Part shown: positions 17,698 through 26,373 of the stretch, piece by piece | How positions within the stretch are numbered: position 1 is the first letter of the stretch | Layout: every line of letters begins with the position of its first letter | Source: Phycisphaerae bacterium | GTDB lineage: Bacteria; Planctomycetota; Phycisphaerae; UBA1845; PWPN01 | Reading direction: 5' to 3' | Assembly (NCBI GenBank): GCA_018003015.1 | Contig: JAGNEZ010000022.1 | Coordinates: forward strand, 1 to 64,000 | Length of the DNA stretch: 64,000 bases | The notes under the pieces: generated by a model | The model's input: only the letters and a program-made list of their open reading frames with translations | Database searches by the model: none | What the model was told of the DNA's origin: nothing | Position numbers and translations under genes: made by a program

Positions 17698-19359
17698 ATG
17701 ACTCGCCTACCTGTCGCGATGACCTCCGCCATGGTGGTTGCGGCCGTATCGTTGGCCTTGATGGTCATCTGCTGGAATCTCGGCTGGCCGGACCCTATCC
17801 GGCTGGTGTCGGTGGTGCACTGTTCAGCGGTGCTGTGTCTGACCTGGAGTGCGGCCGGGCTGATGCTCCGGGCGCGGGGTGGTGAGGTGGGTCCCCGCCC
17901 GCTGGTCCGGGATCTTCAGGCGGTTCTCCAGATGGCCTCGATTGTGACCGGCCTGTTTGCGGTGGTGGTGATGGTGTACGCCGCGACGACGGAGGTTCTG
18001 ATTCGCACGCCGTATTTGAGCGGGTATGAATCTCCGTGGCAGGTGATGGTCTGGCCGACCGGCTTTCTCGATCTGGCCTTTCTGGCCGGGGCGGTCATTC
18101 TGGCCTGGGCTCGGACGCGTGAGCCGCAACTTGTGACCCTGTGTTTTTGGGTTCTGGTTCTCGCGGGGCTATGGTTGTCGCTGCAGGTCAATCCGCTGGC
18201 GTATGTGTCGACGGAACGAGGATGGTCTTACCTCGAGACCACGCGTTGGGCAGTACCGTTCATCATCTTCAGTGCGGCGGTGATGGTGGCATTCGCATTG
18301 GGCGAGGGCTATCGCCATCATCATCGAAGGGTACGGGCCTGGCCGCACGCCCTGCAGAACCTGACTGCTGAGCGTGCTCCCTGGCCGGGTTTCCACTACA
18401 GTTTCGGGATCGTATCGGTTGTGCTGATGCTTGGAGCGTGCATCCACATTCTGTCGCCGTGGGCGGCGATGAGCGCTTTTGCGGCCGGCGGGGCGGCCCT
18501 GGCGCTTGCCGGGCGGCGTTGGGATGAGAATCTTGCGGACGTGGGATTTGGACTCATGACTTTGGGTATTGTCTCGTTGTGCCTCGTTTGGCTTCCGGTT
18601 CCGCGTCGTCCCTCGGCGGGCCATTTCGCGTCCATTTTCGCTGTGGCCGTCGTCGGGCTAGCGATCTCGACGGCGTTCTGGCACTGGCTGGCCAGGGTGT
18701 GGGACCAGCAGCTCGATCACGGGCGGGCGTGGACAACGGCCGGGCGACTCATTCCCAGTGCCCGCCGGGTAGGTTTTCTGGCCGGTGCGATTGGGGTCAC
18801 GGTATCTGCGGAGCTGGCCTTCTGGCCGAAGTTGCCGGCGGTGACCGGTTTGGATCATCCCAGCATCTGGGGCTGGGTTTGGGGGCTGGGTGCTCAAGTC
18901 CTGCTGGCCCTGGGTTTGTGGGCTTCGGCCTGGATCACCCACAAGACGACGCTTGGCTGGCTGCTCCTGTTCAGTGTTGCGGCCATGGGAGCCTTCGTGC
19001 TGGTGCGTGCCGGCGACTCGCTGATCGCTCGGGCGTGGGTTCTCTACTGGCCGTTGATCGTTCCACTGGTGGGTGTAGTGGCCCTGGTTTTGTCGCGGTG
19101 GGCTGCGGATACCAAGCGATGGCGATTCATGGTTGAGCCGTTTCTGCTCACTGGATTGATCATCGCCCCGCTGGCCGGTCTGGCGGGCATCTGGCTGGTC
19201 GAGCGGCGGGCGCTGGCAAGCTGGCTGCCGGCCGCCGTGTTTGCGGCGCTAACCGGCGCGTACCTGGTGGCGGTGGTGCTCTCACGACTGAAGGGCTGTG
19301 TGTTACCTGCCCTGCTTTGTGCTGCTCTCGCCGTGCTATCTGCGGTATTCCGAGGGTGA
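17698..19359 (+). CDS. Polytopic membrane protein, unknown function
   Basis: The 553-residue protein is mostly hydrophobic, with about 14 predicted transmembrane helices. Examples are VVAAVSLALMVICW near the start, then VTGLFAVVVMVYA, FLAGAVILAWA and VLYWPLIVPLVGVVALVL. Short loops are Arg/Gly-rich. I see no transporter or heme-handling signature. It has no WWD motif, so it is not an obvious CcsA/CcmF relative. The start is uncertain; GTG 17692 or ATG 17698 are preferred because the longer frame to 17551 adds a Cys/Arg-rich stretch before the first helix. It is followed by pfkA after 240 bp. Confidence 0.6.
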   Translation: MTRLPVAMTSAMVVAAVSLALMVICWNLGWPDPIRLVSVVHCSAVLCLTWSAAGLMLRARGGEVGPRPLVRDLQAVLQMASIVTGLFAVVVMVYAATTEVLIRTPYLSGYESPWQVMVWPTGFLDLAFLAGAVILAWARTREPQLVTLCFWVLVLAGLWLSLQVNPLAYVSTERGWSYLETTRWAVPFIIFSAAVMVAFALGEGYRHHHRRVRAWPHALQNLTAERAPWPGFHYSFGIVSVVLMLGACIHILSPWAAMSAFAAGGAALALAGRRWDENLADVGFGLMTLGIVSLCLVWLPVPRRPSAGHFASIFAVAVVGLAISTAFWHWLARVWDQQLDHGRAWTTAGRLIPSARRVGFLAGAIGVTVSAELAFWPKLPAVTGLDHPSIWGWVWGLGAQVLLALGLWASAWITHKTTLGWLLLFSVAAMGAFVLVRAGDSLIARAWVLYWPLIVPLVGVVALVLSRWAADTKRWRFMVEPFLLTGLIIAPLAGLAGIWLVERRALASWLPAAVFAALTGAYLVAVVLSRLKGCVLPALLCAALAVLSAVFRG

Positions 19360-19562
19360 CTGATCCGCGATCCAAGGTGGTCAATTGGACACGGTGTTCA
19401 GGCTTCATATCCTGGGTTTTGGGGGGGCCGGGTCCGATGAGACTGGATGAAGGGGACGGCCGCATCCACGCGTTCGACGAAAGGGAGCATCACACCGTTC
19501 AGATGGCCTGGGATCAGAGCGGCCCGCTTCTTGGGATGTCCCCCTGGCGCCCCCTGATGGGT

Positions 19563-19591
19563 TTGACTTTGCGGGCCATTGGTGGTCTGAT
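19563..19591 (+). promoter_or_regulatory. Promoter of pfkA, predicted leaderless
   Basis: TTGACT (19563-19568), 17 bp, TCTGAT (19586-19591), with 8 nt to the ATG at 19600. No Shine-Dalgarno sequence is present. The predicted start of transcription is about 2 nt before the start codon. Confidence 0.42.
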
Positions 19592-19599
19592 CGGCGATC

Positions 19600-20712
19600 A
19601 TGAACCAGACCAAGCGACTCCAGCGTATCGGCGTACTGACCGGGGGCGGCGACTGTCCGGGACTGAACGCGGTGATCCGAGCGGTGGCCAAGACGGCGAT
19701 CTACCAGCACGGCCTCGAAGTCTGGGGTATTGAGGACGGCTTCCTGGGGCTGATCCGCAATCGGATGAGGCCGCTGGAAGCCAAGGATGTGTCCAACATT
19801 TTGACCCAGGGGGGCACGATTCTGGGCACAAGCAACAAGGCCAATCCAGCCCATTTTGCGACCGGCACGGCCCCCGACGGTTCGCCGGTTTTCGAGGACG
19901 TGACCTCGCGAGTCACGGAGCATATTCGCGAGCGGGGGCTTGACGCGATCATTTGCATCGGTGGTGACGGGACGATGACCGGGGCGGCGGACCTAGCCAA
20001 GCGCGGCATCCGCTGCGTGGGCGTCCCCAAGACGATCGACAACGATCTGATGGGTACGGAGATCACGTTCGGTTTTCAGACCGCGGTCAACACCGCCACC
20101 GAGGCTTTGGATCGGGTGCACACCACCGCCTCCAGCCACCACCGCGTCATGCTGGTCGAGATCATGGGCCGCAACGCCGGCTGGCTGACGCTGCACAGCG
20201 GGCTGGCCAGCGGAGCCGACGTGGTTCTGATCCCCGAGATTCCCTACAAACTTGAGGTGGTCTGCGAAGCGTGTGTGCAGCGATCGAAGCGGGGCAAGGC
20301 TTTCACCATCATCGCGGTCTCCGAAGGGGCCAAGCCCGAGGGCGGCCAGCAGGTGATCGATCGGGTCATCAAGGACAGTCCCGACCCCATCAGGCTGGGC
20401 GGGATCAGCCAGGTTCTGTGCAGTCAGATTGGCGAGCGAACCGGCCTGGAATGCCGGGCGACGATCCTCGGGCATGTTCAGCGTGGCGGGACCCCGGTTC
20501 CGCAGGATCGGGTTCTGGGCACGCTCTTTGGGCACAAGGCTCTGGATCTCGCCCTGGCCGGCCGGTTCAACGAGCTGGTGGTGGTGCAGAAAGCGGAGAT
20601 CGGCAGCGTGTCGATCGAGTCCGCCGCGGGCAAGCAGAGGCTGGTGCCCGTGGACCATCCGTTGATTGCTGCGGCCCGCGGTGTGGGCACGACGTTTGGT
20701 GACCAGCAGTGA
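19600..20712 (+). CDS. pfkA: 6-phosphofructokinase
   Basis: The 370-residue cytosolic enzyme phosphorylates fructose 6-phosphate in glycolysis. The N-terminus has GVLTGGGDCPGLNAVIR (11-27). Diagnostic positions are GGDGT (121-125) and PKTIDND (143-149), followed by EIMGRNAGWL and LGHVQRGGTP. The Gly in GGDGT is the ATP-type residue; PPi enzymes have Asp there. The Lys in PKTIDND is the residue seen in PPi and group III enzymes. The combination fits the group III clade, in which ATP use is common. The phosphoryl donor is therefore probably ATP but not certain. Confidence 0.92.
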   Translation: MNQTKRLQRIGVLTGGGDCPGLNAVIRAVAKTAIYQHGLEVWGIEDGFLGLIRNRMRPLEAKDVSNILTQGGTILGTSNKANPAHFATGTAPDGSPVFEDVTSRVTEHIRERGLDAIICIGGDGTMTGAADLAKRGIRCVGVPKTIDNDLMGTEITFGFQTAVNTATEALDRVHTTASSHHRVMLVEIMGRNAGWLTLHSGLASGADVVLIPEIPYKLEVVCEACVQRSKRGKAFTIIAVSEGAKPEGGQQVIDRVIKDSPDPIRLGGISQVLCSQIGERTGLECRATILGHVQRGGTPVPQDRVLGTLFGHKALDLALAGRFNELVVVQKAEIGSVSIESAAGKQRLVPVDHPLIAAARGVGTTFGDQQ

Positions 20713-20793
20713 AGCGGGCCCGATCCTGTGCGGCGTGGGCGTGCCGCCCATAGTCTTCAGGTTCGCAGGCTTCACCCCCGGAGAGCGCAGCCC

Positions 20794-21288
20794 ATGGTCG
20801 ACCTGACCGATGCCCAGATTGCCGACTTCTTCCGCCGCAGCTACTCGGCTGTGGACGGACTGTGGTTCATGAAGCTCGAAGAGGCTGGAGGATTCGAGCA
20901 AGCCCTCGACATCGATGTGCGCGTCTGGCAGATCATGCCCAAGATCCAGGCCCGCAAGATGAAGGAACTCACCGGCCTGGATCGGGGCGTGGGCGCTCTG
21001 CACGACTGCCTCACGACCAAGTTTCGCATCGAGGGTTTCGGGTTTACCTCGAACCGGGAGGCGGACGGTTCGGGCTTTACCATTCGCATTGCCCGCTGCC
21101 CTTGGTACGACCTGCTGGTCAAGTCGAAACGCGAGCACCTAGCCGGGACTATCGGGACGCGGATCTGCAACGCGGAGTTCAGCACGTGGGCCAGTGAGTT
21201 CGGCGAAGGCATCCGCTTCTCGCTCGGCGACCAACTCTGCGGCGCCTGCCAGCAGTGCGTGATGCGGTTCCAGCTCAGCCCCTGGTAA
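20794..21288 (+). CDS. DUF6125-like protein
   Basis: The 164-residue cytosolic protein has AVDGLWFMKLEE near residue 19, then IDVRVWQIMPKIQARKMKEL. A later CPWYDLL is followed by the Cys-containing C-terminus with CNAEFSTWASEFG and LCGACQQCVMRF. This resembles the DUF6125 family, which is distantly related to L-2-amino-thiazoline-4-carboxylic acid hydrolases and is common in anaerobes. The clustered cysteines suggest metal or cofactor binding. The start at 20794 has GGAGAG upstream. It lies between pfkA and a GH38-type gene on the same strand. Function unknown. Confidence 0.6.
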   Translation: MVDLTDAQIADFFRRSYSAVDGLWFMKLEEAGGFEQALDIDVRVWQIMPKIQARKMKELTGLDRGVGALHDCLTTKFRIEGFGFTSNREADGSGFTIRIARCPWYDLLVKSKREHLAGTIGTRICNAEFSTWASEFGEGIRFSLGDQLCGACQQCVMRFQLSPW

Positions 21289-21355
21289 GATGCTCTGCGA
21301 GTTTCTCGGCGGCGAAGCATCGACGTGGAAGAAGGCTAATCCAAGGAGACGTGCG

Positions 21356-24061
21356 GTGAGATCGTTCTGTCCAGGCGTATGCTGCCGGACCCGGATGGCG
21401 GCGACTCTGATTCTGCTGACGTGCGTGACGCTGCAGGTGGCACCGGCCGCGGAGCCCGCGGTCACCCCGAAGCCAGGCCTCAAGGAAGTGATTGTCGTGT
21501 TCAAGACTCACTTCGACATCGGCTACACCGACCTGGCCCGGAACGTGCTTGGCGCTTATCGAACGAGCATGATGGACAAGGCGCTGGCCGTGTGCGACGC
21601 GAGCCGATCGATGCCGCCCGAGCAGCAGTTTGTCTGGACGATTCCGGGATGGCCCCTGTCCGAAATGATCGGAAGTGGGCAGACGGTTCCGCGACGCGAA
21701 CGGGTGCTAGAGATGATGCGGGCCGGACGATTTGTCTGGCATGCTCTGCCGTTCACGACGCACACCGAGTCGCTCGACCTGGAAGACCTGGTACGGGGCC
21801 TGGGATTCTCGTCGCGGATGTCGCGATTGCTGAGCCAACCGCTTCCGCGTGACGCCAAGATGACGGATGTTCCTTCGCATGCCTGGGCGCTGTCGACGGT
21901 TTTGTCCCGCGCCGGGGTTGAGTTTCTGCATCTGGGATGTAACAGCGGCAGCACGCCGCCGGCCACCCCAGCGCTTTTCTGGTGGGAAGGGCCGGACGGC
22001 TCGCGACTGCTGACCATGCTGGTTCACGGCTATGGCACCGGTCTGCATCCACCCAAAGGCTGGCCGCACGCCACCTGGCTGGCGCTCATCCACACCGGCG
22101 ACAACGTCGGCCCGCCCTCCCCGGAGAGTGTTCGCAGACTGCTCGAGCAAGCGAGCCGCGAGCTTCCCGGTGTCCACGTCCGCATGGGCCGATTGTCCGA
22201 CTTCTCTGATGCCATCCGCAAGGAGCATCCGGACCTGCCGGTGGTCCGGGCGGACATGCCGGACAGTTGGATCCACGGAGTCATGGCCATGCCGATCGAG
22301 ACGGGTATTGCCCGTCGGGTCCGCCCGGCCATTGGGGCGCTCGAGGCGATCCACGCGTTGGGCCGGGCCTGGGGGCTGGATGGCCCGGAGGTCAATGACC
22401 GGGTAGCGAAGTCCTACGAGGGCAGCCTGCTTTACGGTGAGCATACCTGGGGCATCGACATCAAGAAGTTCGGTCAACGGCTGTACGGGGAGGCATGGAC
22501 GACCGCGAGAGCCAAGGGTAGCTATGCCAAGGCGGAGGAGTCTTTCGTCGAGAAGGGGGACCGCATTCGCTCGGCTGAGGGTCTGGTGCTGCCGGCGCTC
22601 GACGAGCATGTGAGTCGTCTGGCCCGGGCGGTGGCGGCCGAGGGGACACGAGTCGTGGTTTTCAACCCGCTTCCCTGGCGGCGGCACGGTGTCGTGACGG
22701 TGAAGTGGCCGGGCACTCGTCCCCAGGGTCTGGGTGAAGCGAGTGGTGCAGGCCAGGTAGTGGTTGAGTCTGAAGGCGACATAATCCGCTTTGTCGCCCG
22801 CGACCTGCCGCCGCTGGGTTACCGCACCTACACGGCCTCCGAGGCGCCGGCAGGAACGGACAGCGACCTGCAGGCCGATATGGCCGATGCCATGCTGGAG
22901 AACGCCTTCCTGCGGCTGCGGGTCGACGCCGAGCGCGGCTGCATCTCGTCGCTGGTGGACAAGGCCACCCATCGCGAGTTGGCGGCCGGCGATGACGGCG
23001 GGCTCGGGCGGTATCTGTATGAGCGATTTGACTCGGAGGATCTGAAGCGATACCTGGATGCTTACACCGTATCCGACGAGGGCTGGGTCATCGCCGACTT
23101 CGGCAAGCCCAACCTACCGCCGGCCGCCCAGGTGCCGCACGTGAGCGCCTGGGCCGAGGGTTTCGATCTTGCGATCACACGGGGGCCGGTGTCTGCTGTT
23201 GCGGTGATGACTCCCAAGGGATCGCCGGCGTTCCCGCACGCGGTCAGTCTCAGAATCGTGTTATACCGTGACCTTCCCTGGGTGGACCTGGAGTGGTCGA
23301 TCCGCGACAAATCGCCGGACCCGTGGCCGGAGGCGGGGTGGCTGTGCCTGCCCTTCGCGATCGACCCACCCTCTTTCCGTCTGGGCCGGCTGGGAGCGAT
23401 CATTGATCCTGCCGCGGATATCCAGCCGCTGGCGAACCGCGACGTGTTCTGCCTGAGCACCGGTCTGACGTTGACGGGTGCGAACGGGGCGGGCGTAGGT
23501 CTTTGTCCGCTCGACTCCCCGCTGGTCAGTCTGGGGCAGCCGGGGCTGTGGCGTTTTTCGAAGGCGTTCGCGTCTCTTGGCCCGAGGGTGTACGTGAACC
23601 TGTTCAACAATCAGTGGTCGACGAATTTTCAGCAGTGGATCGGCGGTTCGTGGACCTCGCGTATCCGGGTGTGGTCCGTGGCCGGGAGTCGTGGCGAGGA
23701 CTGTCTGATTGGTCCGGCCTGGGAGGGGCGTTCCCCCTGCCGAGCGGGCGTATTCGATGGTCCCGCCGGCAGCCTGCCGCCCGCCCAAGCCGGTGTGGCA
23801 CTGTCTCGTCGCGGCATCCTCGTGACCGCCTTGGGCGACAACCCGGACGGCAGCGGCACGGTTCTCCGCCTTTGGGAACAGGCCGGCGACGGAGGGCTAT
23901 GCCGCGTGACGCTGCCAAAGGGCATGAAGGTGGGCGTGGTGCGGCCGTGCGATCTCCGTGGGGGTTCGATCGGCGAACCGATTGCCGTCCACCGTGGGCA
24001 GTTCGAAGTGGAGGTACCTGCGTTTGCGCCCGTCAGCCTGCTGCTGGAGAGCGGCTCCTGA
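21356..24061 (+). CDS. GH38-like glycosidase (DUF5054 type), secreted
   Basis: The 901-residue protein has a GTG start supported by AAGGAGA 6 nt upstream and a signal peptide to about residue 33. The start of the catalytic domain reads VVFKTHFDIGYTDLARN (about 48-64), the GH38-type metal-binding strand in the form found in DUF5054 proteins. GEHTWGIDIKKFG (near 365) is a second typical element. The C-terminal half is beta-rich (VVVFNPLPWRRHGVV, then the family's mid and C-terminal beta-sandwiches). GH38 enzymes remove alpha-mannose; members with this variant are uncharacterised. Probably extracytoplasmic glycan degradation. Confidence 0.72.
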   Translation: MRSFCPGVCCRTRMAATLILLTCVTLQVAPAAEPAVTPKPGLKEVIVVFKTHFDIGYTDLARNVLGAYRTSMMDKALAVCDASRSMPPEQQFVWTIPGWPLSEMIGSGQTVPRRERVLEMMRAGRFVWHALPFTTHTESLDLEDLVRGLGFSSRMSRLLSQPLPRDAKMTDVPSHAWALSTVLSRAGVEFLHLGCNSGSTPPATPALFWWEGPDGSRLLTMLVHGYGTGLHPPKGWPHATWLALIHTGDNVGPPSPESVRRLLEQASRELPGVHVRMGRLSDFSDAIRKEHPDLPVVRADMPDSWIHGVMAMPIETGIARRVRPAIGALEAIHALGRAWGLDGPEVNDRVAKSYEGSLLYGEHTWGIDIKKFGQRLYGEAWTTARAKGSYAKAEESFVEKGDRIRSAEGLVLPALDEHVSRLARAVAAEGTRVVVFNPLPWRRHGVVTVKWPGTRPQGLGEASGAGQVVVESEGDIIRFVARDLPPLGYRTYTASEAPAGTDSDLQADMADAMLENAFLRLRVDAERGCISSLVDKATHRELAAGDDGGLGRYLYERFDSEDLKRYLDAYTVSDEGWVIADFGKPNLPPAAQVPHVSAWAEGFDLAITRGPVSAVAVMTPKGSPAFPHAVSLRIVLYRDLPWVDLEWSIRDKSPDPWPEAGWLCLPFAIDPPSFRLGRLGAIIDPAADIQPLANRDVFCLSTGLTLTGANGAGVGLCPLDSPLVSLGQPGLWRFSKAFASLGPRVYVNLFNNQWSTNFQQWIGGSWTSRIRVWSVAGSRGEDCLIGPAWEGRSPCRAGVFDGPAGSLPPAQAGVALSRRGILVTALGDNPDGSGTVLRLWEQAGDGGLCRVTLPKGMKVGVVRPCDLRGGSIGEPIAVHRGQFEVEVPAFAPVSLLLESGS

Positions 24062-24185
24062 CTGAACCTCGTTACCAGCGGTCTGTGGGACAACGGCCCG
24101 CGATCTGGTGTGGAAACGCGGGGGCGGTTCGTTGTCACGGAAGGAGTGGATCCAACACCCTTGCAACACCCCACGGAAACGAAGG

Positions 24186-24443
24186 CTACGGACCCTGGCG
24201 ACGATTGAGGCAGGCGATATTGCCTTCCGCGTCGGTGGCGAAGGAGTACGGGCGTTCGTAGACAGTGTCTCCGACCTTCCAGGATTCGAGGCAGACCTCA
24301 CAGGAGTAGGAGTAGAAGACCGCGGAGCTACAGCCGAACGTGAGGCGGCCCTCGCACGGCAGGAGGCGGCCGCAGCGTGGGCACGGAAGCGGTCCGGGAC
24401 GGTGAGGCTCTCTCGTCATGTCCGGCCGAGGATCGGGGACCAT
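24186..24443 (-). CDS. Small zinc-ribbon protein
   Basis: The 85-residue protein has two CxxC knuckles: CPRCGRLLPC near residue 21 and CEVCLESW near residue 48. It very likely binds one zinc ion. The C-terminal part reads VYERPYSFATDAEGNIACLN. It starts 3 bp after the stop of the oxidoreductase gene upstream on the same strand, so the two are probably cotranscribed. An alternative start is the ATG at 24419. No function can be inferred. Confidence 0.55.
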   Translation of the reverse strand: MVPDPRPDMTREPHRPGPLPCPRCGRLLPCEGRLTFGCSSAVFYSYSCEVCLESWKVGDTVYERPYSFATDAEGNIACLNRRQGP

Positions 24444-24446
24444 GGG

Positions 24447-25898
24447 TCACAGGCTCGCCGGGACCACGAAGGGAGGCCGGTACTCGCGGGTGAGCATGGC
24501 ATTGGCGGCTGAATCGCCAACGAAGGCTTCCTTCTCGGCATCGACGACGAGCTTCTTGCCCAGGCGATACTTGGCCCCGTCGATGGGCACCGCGTTTAGC
24601 TTGAGATGCTCCTGCATCCGTTCGTAGGTCTCGACCGCGTCTTTGTTATCGCCGAACGCCTTGCCTTGAGCGCTGAATGGCTCTTCCGAGCCGACGCGGT
24701 AGGAGATGTTGGCCATATGCACGAGGGCGGCCGACAGGTGGCCTTCAAGGACATCGGCGGTCAGATCGGTGTGCTTGCGACTGCGGATGGCCTTGATGAA
24801 GTTGGCGTGGTGGTCTCCGGCACCTTTGAAGTCGACGATCTTCTTGCCATCCAGGTCGAAGGCCGCTCCCTTGGTGTAGCTGGTCAAGACGACGTACCCT
24901 TCCGTGCCGTGGAAGACGACCCCGACGCCGGCTCCGCGATAGTCTGGGGTCTTCAGGCCGCGAACCTCGAAGATGATCTGGGAATCGCCGTAGTCGATGA
25001 AGCTGAGATGGGTGTTCGGCGTCTGGCCGTCGTCCTCGTAGCCAAACCGGCCGCCCAAGCCGGTCGCGGTTTGGGGTAGTGTGTCCTTGTTGAGGCCCCA
25101 TCGAGCGATATCCATCTGGTGGATGCCCTGGTTGCCGAGATCGCCGTTCCCGTAGTCCCAGAACCAGTGCCAATCGTAGTGGAACTTCTTGCGGCGCACC
25201 GGCACCTTCGGCGCCGGGCCCAGCCAGAGGTCGTAGTCGACGCCGGCCGGAACGGGCTGTTCGCCGTCGGCTTTGCCGATGCTGTTGCGGCTTTTGTAGC
25301 ACAATCCGCGAGCGACGGTCACCTTGCCGATCTTGCCCTCGTGAACGTACCGGATGGCATCTATCGTACCTTTCATGGATCGGCACTGGGTGCCGATCTG
25401 GCAGATGCGGCCGTACTTGCGGGCTGCCTGGACCATCCGTCGCCCCTCGGTGATGTTGTGGCAGGCAGGCTTTTCGATATAGACGTCCTTGCCGGCCTGC
25501 ATGGCCATGACGGACAACAGGGCATGCCAGTGGTTAGGCGTGGCCGAGGAGATGGCATCGATGCTGGGATCGTCGAGCACGCGACGGAAGTCCTGCTCGC
25601 ACTTGGGTGCTGGCCTGCCCTTGTCCGTGACCATCTTGACCGCGCCGGCGTGGAGGTTCTTGTCCACGTCACACAAGGCCGCGATCTCGACGCCTTTCAA
25701 ACCGAGGAGGGCGCCGATGTGGCCCCTGCCCTGGCTGTTGAAACCGATCACCGCCACCCGGATCCGGTCGTTCGGGCCGATCTTCCTGGGCTCCTTGACC
25801 TCCTCGGCGAAAGCCCTGAGGTCTGAACCGGCGGTTACGGCGGCCGCGGCGGCGAACATCGAGTCTTCCAGAAAACGTCGGCGTGAAATGCGAGACAA
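24447..25898 (-). CDS. Tat-exported Gfo/Idh/MocA family oxidoreductase
   Basis: The 483-residue protein has a TTG start with AGGAGG 9 nt upstream. A twin-arginine signal (SRISRRRFLEDSMFAAAA) means it is exported folded with its nucleotide bound. The Rossmann domain reads RVAVIGFNSQGRGHI, then VEIAALCDVD. The family's EKP motif is in YIEKPACHN, and the C-terminal domain has DYGNGDLGNQGIHQMDIARW. Members oxidise or reduce sugars and sugar derivatives with NAD(P). Planctomycetes have many Tat-exported copies. The substrate is unknown; neighbouring glycoside hydrolase genes suggest a sugar. Confidence 0.88.
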   Translation of the reverse strand: MSRISRRRFLEDSMFAAAAAVTAGSDLRAFAEEVKEPRKIGPNDRIRVAVIGFNSQGRGHIGALLGLKGVEIAALCDVDKNLHAGAVKMVTDKGRPAPKCEQDFRRVLDDPSIDAISSATPNHWHALLSVMAMQAGKDVYIEKPACHNITEGRRMVQAARKYGRICQIGTQCRSMKGTIDAIRYVHEGKIGKVTVARGLCYKSRNSIGKADGEQPVPAGVDYDLWLGPAPKVPVRRKKFHYDWHWFWDYGNGDLGNQGIHQMDIARWGLNKDTLPQTATGLGGRFGYEDDGQTPNTHLSFIDYGDSQIIFEVRGLKTPDYRGAGVGVVFHGTEGYVVLTSYTKGAAFDLDGKKIVDFKGAGDHHANFIKAIRSRKHTDLTADVLEGHLSAALVHMANISYRVGSEEPFSAQGKAFGDNKDAVETYERMQEHLKLNAVPIDGAKYRLGKKLVVDAEKEAFVGDSAANAMLTREYRPPFVVPASL

Positions 25899-26373
25899 GG
25901 GGGGTTCCTCCTACAAGCAGATCGGTCTCGGAGTACCGCAGGCGCCTGTCGTCCGCGATGTTAATGGTCCATGATACCGACCGGCGATCGGGTCCACAAC
26001 CGGCTGAGGCGAGCTCCTGGGTGGCGATCTTTTCCAGCCGGGCCGGAACCTGATCGGGGCGTGACCTTGGCGAGGACTTGGTTGTTGATCATCACCAAAG
26101 AGGTCAGGCCGCCGGCTCCCAGGCACAGTGCGAAGTTCGGCCCGAAGAGCCCCTTTGGTCGTGGTTTGGCCGAAGTCGATGCTGAGTTCCTTCTGGATCC
26201 TGGCGACCACCTTGTCCCCCCTGGACATGGAGGGGCCAGTTGACGGGCCAGACGACAGGGAAGATCGGAACCCTCGTCAGGCCGTTGGCGTCGGCATTGA
26301 CATCCGTGGCCCGAGCGTGGAAAGTCATGGCCCGAGCGGGGAGAGTACAGGTCTGACCAGGGAGCACGCCGCC
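25899..26373. other. Intergenic region containing a decayed gene
   Basis: This 475-bp gap lies between divergent genes. Its middle holds a degenerate NuoE-like coding remnant on the minus strand (listed separately). The ribosome-binding sites of both flanking genes are clear, but I see no strong promoter hexamers. Confidence 0.4.
26057..26290 (-). pseudogene. Degenerate NuoE/HymA-like [2Fe-2S] subunit fragment
   Basis: Joining three frames on the minus strand gives PLHVQGG, then DKVVARIQKELSIDFGQTTT, then LFGPNFALCLGAGGL and MINNQVLAKVTP. This follows the thioredoxin-like [2Fe-2S] subunit of NADH dehydrogenases and hydrogenases (family pattern CHVxGG, LGIxxGxTTxDGLF, CLGACGLAPVxxIN). Single-base shifts fall in G runs near 26150 and 26215. 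Of the four cluster cysteines only the one in CLGAGG remains, so it is non-functional even if the shifts were sequencing errors. The N-terminal half is not recognisable. Confidence 0.6.
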
